From: Erythrobacter sp.
GTDB lineage: Bacteria > Pseudomonadota > Alphaproteobacteria > Sphingomonadales > Sphingomonadaceae
NCBI GenBank assembly: GCA_013822695.1
Contig: PNKW01000011.1
Span: 1-59,456 of the forward strand
DNA length: 59,456 nt
Reading direction: 5' to 3'
Made by a program: the position numbers and the translations under genes. This document shows, in pieces, positions 18,276 through 26,909 of the stretch; position 1 is the first letter of the stretch; each line of letters begins with the position of its first letter. A model generated the notes under the pieces. That model searched no databases. It saw nothing but the letters and a program-made list of their open reading frames with translations, and was not told where the DNA came from.

Positions 18276-19826
18276 ATGACCTGGGCTAGGGAACTCGAAG
18301 AACTGCGCGCGCGCGAGGCGCTGGCCGAGCAGATGGGCGGCGCGGACAAGGTGGCGCGGCAGCACGGGCGCGGGAAGATGGACGCCCGCGCGCGGCTCGC
18401 TGCCTTGTGCGACGAAGGCTCCTTCCGCGAGATCGGCAAGATCGCAGGCTCGGCGAAGTATGACGCGAACGGCGACCTTGCGCACGTCACCCCCGCCCCC
18501 TTCCTGTTCGGCAAGGCGCTGATCAATGGCCGCCCGGTCGTCGCCACCGCCGACGACTTCACCATCCGCGGCGGCGCGGCGGATGCGGGGATCGCGCGCA
18601 AGATGGTGCAGGCCGAGATGATGGCGCATCAGCTGAAGCTCCCGATCATCCGCATGATCGATGGGACGGGCGGCGGTGGCAGCGTCAAGACGCTCGAACA
18701 GATCGGCGCGACCTATATCCCGGCGGTGCCCGGCTGGGGCGATGTGGTGACCAATCTCGACACCGTGCCGGTGGTGGCGCTGGCGCTTGGCCCCACAGCA
18801 GGGCTCGGGGCGGCGCGGACGGTGGCGAGCCACTATTCGATCATGGTGAAGGGCCTCAGCCAGATTTTTGCGGCGGGGCCTGCGGTGGTCGATGGCCTCG
18901 GCGATGCCTACAAGGGCGGCGCGGCCAATCATGAGGAGGCCAAGGAAGCGCTCGGTGGCAGCGCGATCCACACCCGCAACGGCGTGGTGGATGACGAAGT
19001 CGCCTCCGAGGCCGAGGCCTTCGCCCGTGCGCGGCATTTCCTGAGCTTCATGCCCGAATATGTCGGCCAGCCCGCCCGCCGCTCGGCCTGCGACGATCCC
19101 GCCGACCGCCGCGAGGAGGCGCTGCTATCGCTGGTGCCGCGTGACGCAAAGCAGGTCTACTCGATGCGCCGCTGCCTCGACATGGTGTTCGATGCCGGCA
19201 CCGTGTTCGAGATCGGCAAGCACTGGGGCCGCGCCGCGATCACCGCTCTTGCGCGGCTCGACGGCTGGCCGGTGTTCGTCATCGCCAGCGACCCCAGCTA
19301 TCTCGGCGGATCGTGGGAGGCCAAGACCAGCGAGAAGGTCGAACGCTTCGTTCGCCTCGCCGACCAGTTCCGGCTGCCCATCGTCCACCTCGTCGACAAC
19401 CCCGGCTTCATGATCGGGCGCGAGGCGGAGATGGCGGGGACGATCCGCTACGGGGTCAACGCGATGAACGCGATCTACCGCGCCACCGTGCCGCTCGCCA
19501 GCGTGGTGCTGCGCCGCGCCTATGGCATTGCGGGCAGCGCGATGAGCAACGCCGACCGCTACCAATACCGCTATTGCTGGCCGTCGGGCGACTGGGGGAG
19601 CCTGCCCATCGCGGGCGGGCTGGAGGTCGCCTACAAGGCGGAGCTGGAAGCTGCCGAAGACCCGCAAGCGCTGCTGGAAGAGATCCGCGCGCGGTTGGCC
19701 AAGGTAACCTCGCCCTTCCGGTCAGCCGAGCGCTTCAATGTCGAAGACATCATCGACCCGCGCGACACGCGGCCCCTGCTGTGCGAGTTTGCGGGGCTGG
19801 CGTGGCGGCGGCTGGGGGCGGAGTAA
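18276..19826 (+). CDS. Acyl-CoA carboxylase carboxyltransferase (beta) subunit
   Basis: A 516-residue carboxyltransferase of the PCCB/MCCB type. It transfers CO2 from carboxybiotin to an acyl-CoA. Visible blocks include KMDARARLAALCDEGSFREIG, GGGGSVKTLEQIGATYIPAVPGW, and in the second half LVDNPGFMIGREAEMAGTIRYG and YGIAGSAMSN. ATG 18276 was chosen because the family's N-terminus begins here and a GGAGGA site lies five bases upstream; the upstream frame is repeat sequence. It pairs with the alpha subunit, from which the composite repeat separates it. Confidence 0.92.
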   Translation: MTWARELEELRAREALAEQMGGADKVARQHGRGKMDARARLAALCDEGSFREIGKIAGSAKYDANGDLAHVTPAPFLFGKALINGRPVVATADDFTIRGGAADAGIARKMVQAEMMAHQLKLPIIRMIDGTGGGGSVKTLEQIGATYIPAVPGWGDVVTNLDTVPVVALALGPTAGLGAARTVASHYSIMVKGLSQIFAAGPAVVDGLGDAYKGGAANHEEAKEALGGSAIHTRNGVVDDEVASEAEAFARARHFLSFMPEYVGQPARRSACDDPADRREEALLSLVPRDAKQVYSMRRCLDMVFDAGTVFEIGKHWGRAAITALARLDGWPVFVIASDPSYLGGSWEAKTSEKVERFVRLADQFRLPIVHLVDNPGFMIGREAEMAGTIRYGVNAMNAIYRATVPLASVVLRRAYGIAGSAMSNADRYQYRYCWPSGDWGSLPIAGGLEVAYKAELEAAEDPQALLEEIRARLAKVTSPFRSAERFNVEDIIDPRDTRPLLCEFAGLAWRRLGAE

Positions 19827-19956
19827 TCCTCCCCTTAAGGGGAGGTGGCAGACGCGAAGCGGCTGACGGAGGGGACTCTCGGCGAGAGGCGGCGCTTGTG
19901 GCGAGTCCCCTCCACCATGCTGCGCATGGTCCCCCTCCCCCAAGGGGGAGGATTAC
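19825..19956. repeat. Composite hairpin repeat, opposite orientation
   Basis: This is the same two-hairpin architecture as 18141-18275 but inverted. The first hairpin carries TGGCAGACGCGAAGCGGCTG, then comes a spacer, then the hairpin with CCACCATGCTGCGCATGG. Both ends abut stop codons: the carboxyltransferase TAA on the plus strand and the transporter TAA on the minus strand (TAATCCTCCCC at each end). Confidence 0.85.
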
Positions 19957-21209
19957 CCACCCATCTCCGCATCTGACGGCCCGAACAGCCTGCCCTTCTC
20001 GCTCCATAGCACCAGCGCCAGGCACGCAAGCCCGCTCGCTAGCAGCGCCAGCGCCAGCGGGCGTGCGGTGCCGTCATAGGCATAGCCGATCGCCCCGCCG
20101 AGCAGCGCTGCGGTGGTCATGCGTACGAAGCCGTGGGCCGAGCTCGCCGCGCCCGCGATATTGAAGAACGGGTTCATCGCGATTGCGCCGAAATTGCTGC
20201 CGATGAAGCCCAAGAGCGCCATGTTGATCGCCATCAGCGGCACGAAATGCCACAATTCCTCGCCCGGCTGGAAGGCGAACATGACCTGCACCGCGCTCAC
20301 CCCGATGAAGGCGAACAGCGCGGTGTGGCTCACCCGGCGCGCGCCGAACCGCTCGACGATGCGCGAGTTCGACCAGCTCGCGATCGCCATCGACCCGGCG
20401 CAGATCGCGAAGACCAGCGGAAAGATGTCGCCCGCGCCAAAGGTCTGGGTGATGAGCTGCTGCGAGGAATTGATGAAGCCGAACAAGGCGCCGAACACCA
20501 GCGCCGAGCCGATCACGTAGCCCGCGACGCTCGGCAGGGTCAGCGCGCGGGTCATGTTGGCGGCGATGGAGCGCACCGCGATCGGCTGGCGGTTTTCCTC
20601 GGTGAGACTTTCGGGCAGGCGGACATAGACCCAGCCAGCCATCACCACGCCCAGCACCGCCATCGCGGCGAAGATCGCCCGCCAGCTGCCGAATTGCAGG
20701 ATGCCCTCGCCAATGGTCGGCGCAATCGCGGGGACCATCAGGAAGATCACGAAGATGAGGCTCATCATGCGGGCCATCTTGTCGCCGCCCACCCGGTCGC
20801 GGATGATCGCGGGCGGGAGCGCGACGATGCCCGCAGCGAAGAAGCCCTGCGCAGCGCGGACCGCGATCAGCGCGTCATAGGTCGGCGCGAGCGCGGAGAG
20901 GATCGAGAGCACGATATAGACCGCCACCGCCCCCAGCAGCACCGGCCGCCGCCCGAAGCGGTCGGCGAGCGCGCCGGGCACCAGCGAGCCGATGCCGCCG
21001 GTCAGGAGGTAGATGCCGATCACGAACTGGCGGTCATTCCCGCTCACCGAGAGATCAGCGGAGAGCGCGTCCAGCGCGGGCAGGATCGCGTCGATGCCGA
21101 AGGCGTTGAGCGCCATCAGCATCGCCATCATCCACATCAGCTCGGTCTCGCCCAGAGGCAGACGGCGCGCCTTGCGGGCGGGCATTACAGAGGCTTGCGA
21201 GGTGGCCAT
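19953..21209 (-). CDS. MFS transporter, multidrug (Bcr/CflA-like)
   Basis: A 418-residue protein with about twelve membrane segments. FGIDAILPALDALSADLSVS and GIYLLTGGIGSLVPGALADRFGRRPVLL contain the MFS loop 2-3 motif (G-x3-D-R-x-G-R-R). RAAQGFFAAGIVALPPAIIRDRV matches the drug-efflux antiporter motif C region. Probably a 12-TM drug/H+ antiporter. Start 21209 has AAGGG seven bases upstream; starts at 21227 and 21266 are possible. It is divergent from dinB. Confidence 0.88.
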   Translation of the reverse strand: MATSQASVMPARKARRLPLGETELMWMMAMLMALNAFGIDAILPALDALSADLSVSGNDRQFVIGIYLLTGGIGSLVPGALADRFGRRPVLLGAVAVYIVLSILSALAPTYDALIAVRAAQGFFAAGIVALPPAIIRDRVGGDKMARMMSLIFVIFLMVPAIAPTIGEGILQFGSWRAIFAAMAVLGVVMAGWVYVRLPESLTEENRQPIAVRSIAANMTRALTLPSVAGYVIGSALVFGALFGFINSSQQLITQTFGAGDIFPLVFAICAGSMAIASWSNSRIVERFGARRVSHTALFAFIGVSAVQVMFAFQPGEELWHFVPLMAINMALLGFIGSNFGAIAMNPFFNIAGAASSAHGFVRMTTAALLGGAIGYAYDGTARPLALALLASGLACLALVLWSEKGRLFGPSDAEMGG

Positions 21210-21336
21210 CGCGGGGCCCTTGCCCATGGGTTCGCCGGAAGACCACTGATCTTTTCGCATGTGCACAAAATGGCAGGCGGAGTGAATTGTTCCAGCAACA
21301 GTTCCTTGATTGGGGCGAAGCTTCTATTTGCAAGGC

Positions 21337-22467
21337 ATGAACCGGACGGCTCCGTCAGACGAGGATGACCACGCGCGCACGGGCGAGCTCGGTCTGCGCA
21401 AGATCATCCATGTCGACATGGACGCCTTCTTCGCCAGCGTCGAACAGCGCGACAATCCCGAGCTCAAGGGCAAGCCGGTCGCTGTGGGGGGCGCAGGCGG
21501 GCGCGGGGTGGTCGCTGCGGCAAGCTACGAGGCGAGGAAGTTCGGAGTGCGTAGCGCCATGCCCTCGGTCACCGCGCAGCGATTGTGCCCCGACCTCATC
21601 TTCGTGCGCCCGCGCTTCGATGCCTACAAGGAAGCCAGCCGCCAGATCCGGCGGGTGTTCGAGCATTACACCCCGGTGATCGAGCCATTGAGCCTCGACG
21701 AGGCCTATCTCGATGTCACCGACGACCGCCTCGGAATCGGCTCTGCCACCCGCATCGCCGAGCTGATCCGCCAGGAAATCCGCGCCAAGACCCGGCTGAC
21801 CGCGAGCGCGGGGGTGAGCTACAACAAATTCCTCGCCAAGCTGGCGAGCGACCAGAACAAGCCCGATGGCCTCTGCGTGATCCGCCCCGGCGAGGGCGCG
21901 CAGTTCGTGGCGGGGTTGCCGATCCGGCGGTTCCACGGGGTCGGGCCCAAGGCGGAGGAGCGGATGCAGAAGCTCGGCATCGCCACCGGCGCAGACCTTG
22001 CAGCCAAGGACATCGCCTTTCTGCGTCAGCACTTCGGTAGCATGGCGGACTATCTGTTCCGGGCGGCGCGCGGCATCGACCTGCGGCCCGTCGCCGCGCA
22101 CCGCATCCGCAAATCAGTCGGCGGGGAGCGGACGTTCTCGGAGGACATCGGGAGCGGCGCGGCGCTGCGCGAGACGCTCGAGAACATTATCGACATCGTG
22201 TGGGAGCGGATCGAAGCGGCCGAGGCGCGCGGCCGGACGGTGACGCTCAAGATGAAGTTCACCGACTTCCAGATCATGACCCGCGCGACCTCGCAGCCGG
22301 AATATGTCGGTGGCAAGGACGAGTTCGGCAGGCTCGCCCGCGCACTGCTCGAGGCAGAATTGCCGCTGAGGGGGCCGATCCGGCTGATGGGGCTGACGCT
22401 CTCGGGGCTGGAAGGATCGGCGGACGAGAAGCCAGCGCGTGACGAGGCGCAATTGCGGTTGTTGTGA
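21337..22467 (+). CDS. dinB: DNA polymerase IV (Y-family)
   Basis: A 376-residue translesion polymerase. IIHVDMDAFFASVEQRDNPELKGKPVAVGG holds the first catalytic Asp and steric-gate Phe. PLSLDEAYLDVT holds the DE pair. GVSYNKFLAKLASDQNKPDGLCVI and the HhH segment RFHGVGPKAEERMQKLGI follow. The little-finger domain is complete, but the C-terminus lacks an obvious long clamp-binding extension. The ATG at 21337 was chosen over a TTG nine codons upstream. The upstream region has a GTTC-N8-GTTC pair, which misses the usual alphaproteobacterial LexA spacing by one base. Confidence 0.95.
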   Translation: MNRTAPSDEDDHARTGELGLRKIIHVDMDAFFASVEQRDNPELKGKPVAVGGAGGRGVVAAASYEARKFGVRSAMPSVTAQRLCPDLIFVRPRFDAYKEASRQIRRVFEHYTPVIEPLSLDEAYLDVTDDRLGIGSATRIAELIRQEIRAKTRLTASAGVSYNKFLAKLASDQNKPDGLCVIRPGEGAQFVAGLPIRRFHGVGPKAEERMQKLGIATGADLAAKDIAFLRQHFGSMADYLFRAARGIDLRPVAAHRIRKSVGGERTFSEDIGSGAALRETLENIIDIVWERIEAAEARGRTVTLKMKFTDFQIMTRATSQPEYVGGKDEFGRLARALLEAELPLRGPIRLMGLTLSGLEGSADEKPARDEAQLRLL

Positions 22468-22486
22468 CTGGCGCGGGGCGGTTTTG

Positions 22487-22705
22487 GGTTCACGCGGAGA
22501 CGCGGAGACGCGGAGGATTCTGGAAGGGGTTCGCGCCAAGGGGCCAAGAGGCCAGTGCTGCACCGCAGGCAATTCAACTGACTTGCGCTGCCGCCAATGA
22601 GGTGGGCGACTTCGCCGCAAGTGCAACATCTTGGCCCCTTGGCCCCTTGGCGCGAACCCCTACCGGCGCGAACCTGAAAATCCTCCGCGCCTCCGCGTGA
22701 ATCCA
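22487..22705. repeat. Nested inverted repeat downstream of dinB
   Basis: The outer arms 22487-22520 (GGGTTCACGCGGAGACGCGG) and 22676-22705 (ATCCTCCGCGCCTCCGCGTG) enclose inner arms 22526-22554 (GGGGTTCGCGCCAAGGGGCC) and 22631-22660 (TTGGCGCGAACCCC at the end). The architecture is the same as at 15692-15971. It fills most of the gap between dinB and the NUDIX gene. Confidence 0.75.
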
Positions 22706-22720
22706 AAAAAGGACCGCCCC

Positions 22721-23194
22721 CTAACCCACCCCCCGCCCCCGCCACACCGCGATCCGCCTGCGGGTGGTCTCGCCCAGCGGTTCGGGGAGCGAGTGCGAGG
22801 GGAAGAAGCGCGCCTCGGTCACCTCGCGGCGATCAGGCCTGGGCTGGCGGTCGCACACGCCCGTGAAGATATGCGCCGTGTGGGGCGAGCCCGAGAGCAC
22901 CTCTTCGAGCGTGCCCACCGCTTCAAGCCGCGCCAGATCGACGCCCAGCTCCTCGCGCACCTCGCGTCGCGCGGCGGCAAGCGGGTCTTCCCCGCGCCCG
23001 AGCCCGCCGCCCGGCAGGCTCCACACCTGCGGGCCGTAGGAGTGCTTCAGCAGCAGCACGTCGCCTGCAAGATTGGTGACGATCACGCTCACCCCGGCAA
23101 TCGGGGTCTTGCGCCACAGCCGCCAGCGGTGCCGGAGCGCATGGGCGAGCGGCAGCAGGGCGCGGTGGAGCGGGGCGGGGAGGATGGTCGGCAT
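22721..23194 (-). CDS. NUDIX hydrolase
   Basis: A 157-residue protein with a perfect Nudix box: GGLGRGEDPLAAARREVREE followed by LGV (G-x5-E-x7-REUxEExGU). It hydrolyses a nucleoside diphosphate linked to another moiety; the substrate is unknown. The start MPTILPAPLHR was chosen because it follows the pgl stop by four bases and avoids overlap; the family core begins around residue 33 (AGVSVIVTN). It is the last gene of the minus-strand run phytase, phoX-like, GDT1-like, pgl, NUDIX. Confidence 0.9.
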   Translation of the reverse strand: MPTILPAPLHRALLPLAHALRHRWRLWRKTPIAGVSVIVTNLAGDVLLLKHSYGPQVWSLPGGGLGRGEDPLAAARREVREELGVDLARLEAVGTLEEVLSGSPHTAHIFTGVCDRQPRPDRREVTEARFFPSHSLPEPLGETTRRRIAVWRGRGVG

Positions 23195-23198
23195 CAGA

Positions 23199-23813
23199 TC
23201 ACGCAAATACAGTGACGGGAATGCCCCGCGCGCGCGCCGCGCTGAGCAGACGGGCGATGGGCAGATCGTTCTCGCCCAGCAGCGCCGCATCGAACACGGC
23301 GCGCTTGTCCGCCGCCCCGCCCAGCGTGAGCAGGATCGCGTCGGTCGCCAGCAGCGCCGGCATGGTCAGCGTGATCCGGTCGAAGGGCGCATGGGCCGGG
23401 AGCGGATCGGGGGTGAGGCGGCGCACAGGCACGGGGTCGTCAACCTGCGGATCGGTGTTGGGGAACAGCGAGGCAATATGCCCGTCAGGCCCCATCCCGA
23501 GCCAGGTCAGCCGGAAATGCGGCGGGTTGGCATCCTCGGCCAGCGGCACGACTTGCGCGCCCACCGGTTCCAGCAACGCGCGGATCTTGCCGGTGTTGGA
23601 GGCTTCGTGATCCTCGGGAACGATGCGGTCGTCGTTGGGCCACACCTCCCAGCCCGGCCAATCGACACCGCCATGTTCGGTCAGCGCAGCGATAATCGGG
23701 AAGGGGGTCGAGCCGCCGGGCACGGTAATCGCACCGCTGCCGCCCATGCGCGCCGCGAGCCAGTGGGCGATCGCGGCGTGGCCCTCGCCCTCGAAAATCG
23801 TGATGTCACCCAT
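23199..23813 (-). CDS. pgl: 6-phosphogluconolactonase
   Basis: A 204-residue enzyme of the glucosamine/galactosamine-6-phosphate isomerase-like superfamily. It hydrolyses 6-phosphogluconolactone in the pentose phosphate or Entner-Doudoroff route. ITVPGGSTPFPIIAAL (phosphate loop), WPNDDRIVPEDHEASN and the signature LGMGPDGHIASLFPNT are all present, with the catalytic His in DGHIAS. Start MGDITIFEGEGHAA was chosen on homolog length; the Shine-Dalgarno is weak. It lies four bases from the NUDIX start and 63 bp after the GDT1-like gene. Confidence 0.92.
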   Translation of the reverse strand: MGDITIFEGEGHAAIAHWLAARMGGSGAITVPGGSTPFPIIAALTEHGGVDWPGWEVWPNDDRIVPEDHEASNTGKIRALLEPVGAQVVPLAEDANPPHFRLTWLGMGPDGHIASLFPNTDPQVDDPVPVRRLTPDPLPAHAPFDRITLTMPALLATDAILLTLGGAADKRAVFDAALLGENDLPIARLLSAARARGIPVTVFA

Positions 23814-23876
23814 GCGCCCAGCATAGCAAAAGGGCCGCCCCCGGCAATGGTCGTCGGGCACACCCGTTATGGAAAG

Positions 23877-24437
23877 CTATGCGGGAAAGCGCGCTTGGAT
23901 GCCGATGAAGAGCGCCGCTATGGCGAGGCATACGGCAAGCCCGATGCGCAGCATCCGCAGCGGCCAGCGGGCGAGCGTCTCGGCCCCCACCGCCCAGCCG
24001 AGCGTCACCGCCGCCGCGCCGCCAATCGCTCCGCCAAGGCCTGCGGCCACCGGCCACACCGTCCATGCCGCCAGCGCGAAGACCGCAAAGCGCGCGCCGT
24101 CACCGATCTGGCGGGCAAGCAGCACGATCCCGAGCGCGGCGAGCGAGCGCGTCGGCTCGGCGGGCGGCTTGAGCCGCACCGGCAGCGCCAGTTCGCCCGC
24201 AGCCAGCGCGAAGGCGAAGGCGACCAGCATCTGCGCGGCGCGGCGCGGAAGGAGCGCGGCGAACTCGGCCCCGACCCACGCCATCGCGCCCGCGCTCAGG
24301 CAGGCGCAGCCGAGCGCCACCGCGAGCAGCTGCGCGCTCTGGCCGAGGGTTCCGGCCCATTGCGCTACCATCAGCTGGTCGCGCCCGCCCGTGGCAAGCG
24401 CCGCGACCAGCAGCATGGCGAGAAGAAAGCCGTCCAC
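23877..24437 (-). CDS. Six-TM membrane protein resembling GDT1/TMEM165 (UPF0016), degenerate
   Basis: A 186-residue protein with about six membrane segments in two halves. The second half has ARQIGDGARFAVFALAAWT, close to the E-x-G-D-x-(T/S)-Q signature of GDT1 cation/H+ exchangers, but Gln replaces the Glu. The first half has only ATGGRDQLM at the matching place. If the family call is right, key cation-binding carboxylates are missing, so transport may be altered or lost. It begins with GTG and lies 12 bp after the PhoX-like stop. Alternative: an unrelated membrane protein. Confidence 0.5.
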   Translation of the reverse strand: MDGFLLAMLLVAALATGGRDQLMVAQWAGTLGQSAQLLAVALGCACLSAGAMAWVGAEFAALLPRRAAQMLVAFAFALAAGELALPVRLKPPAEPTRSLAALGIVLLARQIGDGARFAVFALAAWTVWPVAAGLGGAIGGAAAVTLGWAVGAETLARWPLRMLRIGLAVCLAIAALFIGIQARFPA

Positions 24438-24449
24438 CCTAGAGAGCGG

Positions 24450-25814
24450 TCAGGCGAGCCACGGCCCGGTTATCGCCAGCGTCGCGGTCGGCCCGTAGGC
24501 GTTGACGAACAGCACCTTGCCATCGGGCGAGAAACAGGCGCCGGCCAGCTCGGTCTGCGCGTGGAGCCGGGCGAGGTTGTAGGCGCGGCCATCGGGGGTG
24601 ATGCCGCGGATGTGGTTGTCGACCACGGCGGTATATTGGTCCTCGCAAACGATCAGGTGGCCATTGGGGGCGACGGCGAGGTTGTCGCCGTAGTTGAACT
24701 GTTCGGTGCTCTCGCTCTCGAAGAACAGCTCGAGCATGTCGGGCTGGCCTGCGCCGCCCACGGTGAGCTTGAGGATCTGCCCGAGCTCCTTGGCGCCGCC
24801 GCTGGTGCAACAGGCGAAGACTTCGGACTGCCCGCGCTTCACGCCCATGTGCAGGCCCTCGCCCCGCGCCACCAACGCCGCGCCCTTGGCGGCGGCGCGC
24901 TGGCGCAGGTCGTCCTTGGGGGCCTCGACATCCTCGAGATCGATCCACGAGACGCGGTATTGCTTGCCCACCGGCATGGCGGGGGACGTCCAGTTGCGGG
25001 TATCGGCCAGCCCCTCAACCACCATCGCCTGCAAGCGCTCGCCTTCGGCCAGCTTGCCGGGGGTCTTGGGGAGGAAGCGGTAGAGCACCGAATCGTCGCG
25101 GTCCTCGGTCAGGTAGACAATGCCGGTCGCCGGATCGACCGCGGCGGCCTCGTGGTTGAAGCGGCCCATCGCGGTCAGCGGCACGGCATCGACCAACCCG
25201 CGCGCTGAGGCGGGGACTTCGAACACCCAGCCGTGGTTCTGCTCCAATCCCTCGCCATAGGGCTGGCCCGGGCCGGTGGGCGCCTCCTCGCAGGTGAGCC
25301 AGCTGCCCCACGGCGTCACCCCGCCCGAACAGTTGCGGATCGTGCCGCCGAGGCTGCGGAACTGGCGCTTGACCGCAAGGGTCTCGGCATCGAGCACGAT
25401 GGTGGTGGTGCCGCCGGGGAGGAAGGCTCCGTCCTTTTTGCCGAAGCCCTTGGCGATCGGTCCCCCCGCATTGTGCTTGGGCTGCAATTCGTGGTTGCGC
25501 ACCAGCGCGATTTCACCGTTCCCGAGGTCGAAGCAGCCCATTCCGTCGGCGCGGTCGGGCACGGTGCCGCCGTCGTCCATCTTGTCGCCCAGACGCGAGA
25601 GGACGCGGTAGGAGAAGCCCTCGGGCAGATCGAGGAAGCCCGCCGGATCGGGTGTCAATGCGCCGTATCCGGCGGCCCCGTCGCCGCTCGCCACCTTGGC
25701 GCCGCTGCTGCCCGCCCCGCGGCTCATGCAGCCGCTCGCGGCAAGCGCAGCGAACGCGGTGGCGGTCGCGCCGAGGAAGCAGCGGCGGTCGGGCGTCAGG
25801 ATCGGCTGGGTCAT
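24450..25814 (-). CDS. PhoX-like phosphatase (DUF839), Tat-exported lipoprotein
   Basis: A 454-residue protein. The N-terminus has a twin-arginine motif (RRCFLGATA) followed by a lipobox-like ASGC, so it is probably a Tat-exported lipoprotein. The DUF839/PhoX region shows FLDLPEGFSYRVLSRLGDKM, LVRNHELQP, RNCSGGVTPWGSWLTCEE, FNHEAAAVDPATGIVYLTED and NLAVAPNGHLIVCED. PhoX enzymes are Ca- and Fe-dependent phosphomonoesterases. ATG 25814 places the Tat motif correctly. It follows the phytase gene by ten bases, so the two form a phosphate-scavenging pair. Confidence 0.85.
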   Translation of the reverse strand: MTQPILTPDRRCFLGATATAFAALAASGCMSRGAGSSGAKVASGDGAAGYGALTPDPAGFLDLPEGFSYRVLSRLGDKMDDGGTVPDRADGMGCFDLGNGEIALVRNHELQPKHNAGGPIAKGFGKKDGAFLPGGTTTIVLDAETLAVKRQFRSLGGTIRNCSGGVTPWGSWLTCEEAPTGPGQPYGEGLEQNHGWVFEVPASARGLVDAVPLTAMGRFNHEAAAVDPATGIVYLTEDRDDSVLYRFLPKTPGKLAEGERLQAMVVEGLADTRNWTSPAMPVGKQYRVSWIDLEDVEAPKDDLRQRAAAKGAALVARGEGLHMGVKRGQSEVFACCTSGGAKELGQILKLTVGGAGQPDMLELFFESESTEQFNYGDNLAVAPNGHLIVCEDQYTAVVDNHIRGITPDGRAYNLARLHAQTELAGACFSPDGKVLFVNAYGPTATLAITGPWLA

Positions 25815-25824
25815 GCCGCGAGGG

Positions 25825-26862
25825 TTACTTGCGCTCGCCGAGGGCAGCAAGCACTTCGTCCCACCGGGCATATTTGAAGTTCTGCGCGGAGGGCGCGTTC
25901 ACGCCGTCCTGCGCGATGAACAGCCCGCCGGGGAAGTCCGGACCGAAAGCGCGGCTGTCGAGCTCGATCCCGTCGGTCTCCTCGGTGCTGCCGAACGCCC
26001 CTTGAGCGATGCGGAAGCGGCCCACCGGGGTGACGCCGGGCAGGCGGAACACGGCATAGGCATTGTCGCCCTGTGAGGAGGCGACGAGGTAGCCGCCATC
26101 CTTGCCCTCAGGCGCAATCGCGAGGCCTTCGACGTCGGCGACCAGCACCTTGTTGTCGATCGGAGCGACCATCCGCTTGACGCCGGTGGCGGTGTCGATC
26201 GCCCAGATCCCGGCGTCCTCTTCGCCAATGTAGAGCGTGCCGGTGCGCGGGTCGGCGATGCAGCCTTCGGTCTGGGTCGGGATCTGCGCGAGGGTGGTGG
26301 TGGTGCCGGAGAACACGCCGCCCGCCTCGGTGATGACGGTCCTGTAGATCGTGCCGCCCTTGGGCGCGCTGTAGGCGATGATGCCCTGCGCCCCGGCGGG
26401 TTTCACCATGCAGATGCCGTAACCCTCGCCCGGGCCGACCACGATCTTGCCGGCGGGCGTGAGCGTGCCGTTCGCCGTGTCGAGCAGGGCGAGGAACAGC
26501 TGCACCTTGGTCAGATCGCTGCGGTCGCTCGCCGCCACCAGCACGCGGCCATCGGGAAGGTCGATCAGGTCGACATTGTTGAGCCCCGGCGCGGGGATGA
26601 AGTGCTTCTGCGCACCTTTCAGGTCATAGACATAGAGCCCGCCCTTCTTGTCGGTGCCGACCACCAGGCTCGCCGCCGGGTTCGCCGCATTGCGCCAGAT
26701 CGCCGGATCATCCGCCGCATCCTCGCGCGCGGTGCCGACCGGCGGCGTCTCGGCGGTGGCGGAGACCGTGACGGCGGGGTCGCCCATGATCGGCGGCACG
26801 GTGGCGCAGGCCCCGGCAATGCCCAGCGCGATCAGCGCAAAGCCGTGGAAAGGTCTGATCAT
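25825..26862 (-). CDS. Beta-propeller phytase (3-phytase), lipoprotein
   Basis: A 345-residue protein with a signal peptide and lipobox (IAGAC). The mature region shows the BPP pattern: AREDAADDPAIWRNAANPAASLVVGTDKKGGLYVYDL, LNNVDLIDLPDG, GCIADPRTGTLYIGEEDAGIW and DVEGLAIAPEG, then EETDGIELDSRAFG. Acidic residues in these blocks bind Ca2+ in known phytases. It releases phosphate from phytate in the periplasm. The gene leads an operon with the PhoX-like gene, and a Pho-box-like repeat lies 48 bp upstream. Confidence 0.9.
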   Translation of the reverse strand: MIRPFHGFALIALGIAGACATVPPIMGDPAVTVSATAETPPVGTAREDAADDPAIWRNAANPAASLVVGTDKKGGLYVYDLKGAQKHFIPAPGLNNVDLIDLPDGRVLVAASDRSDLTKVQLFLALLDTANGTLTPAGKIVVGPGEGYGICMVKPAGAQGIIAYSAPKGGTIYRTVITEAGGVFSGTTTTLAQIPTQTEGCIADPRTGTLYIGEEDAGIWAIDTATGVKRMVAPIDNKVLVADVEGLAIAPEGKDGGYLVASSQGDNAYAVFRLPGVTPVGRFRIAQGAFGSTEETDGIELDSRAFGPDFPGGLFIAQDGVNAPSAQNFKYARWDEVLAALGERK

Positions 26863-26909
26863 GACGGAAGTCCCCTCGGAAAGTCTGCGCCGGGCCCTAG
26901 TGCCCTACC

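Noticed and set aside
21289..21304. LexA box before dinB
   Set aside because: The GTTC pair is separated by eight bases, while the alphaproteobacterial consensus has seven, so the match is not convincing.
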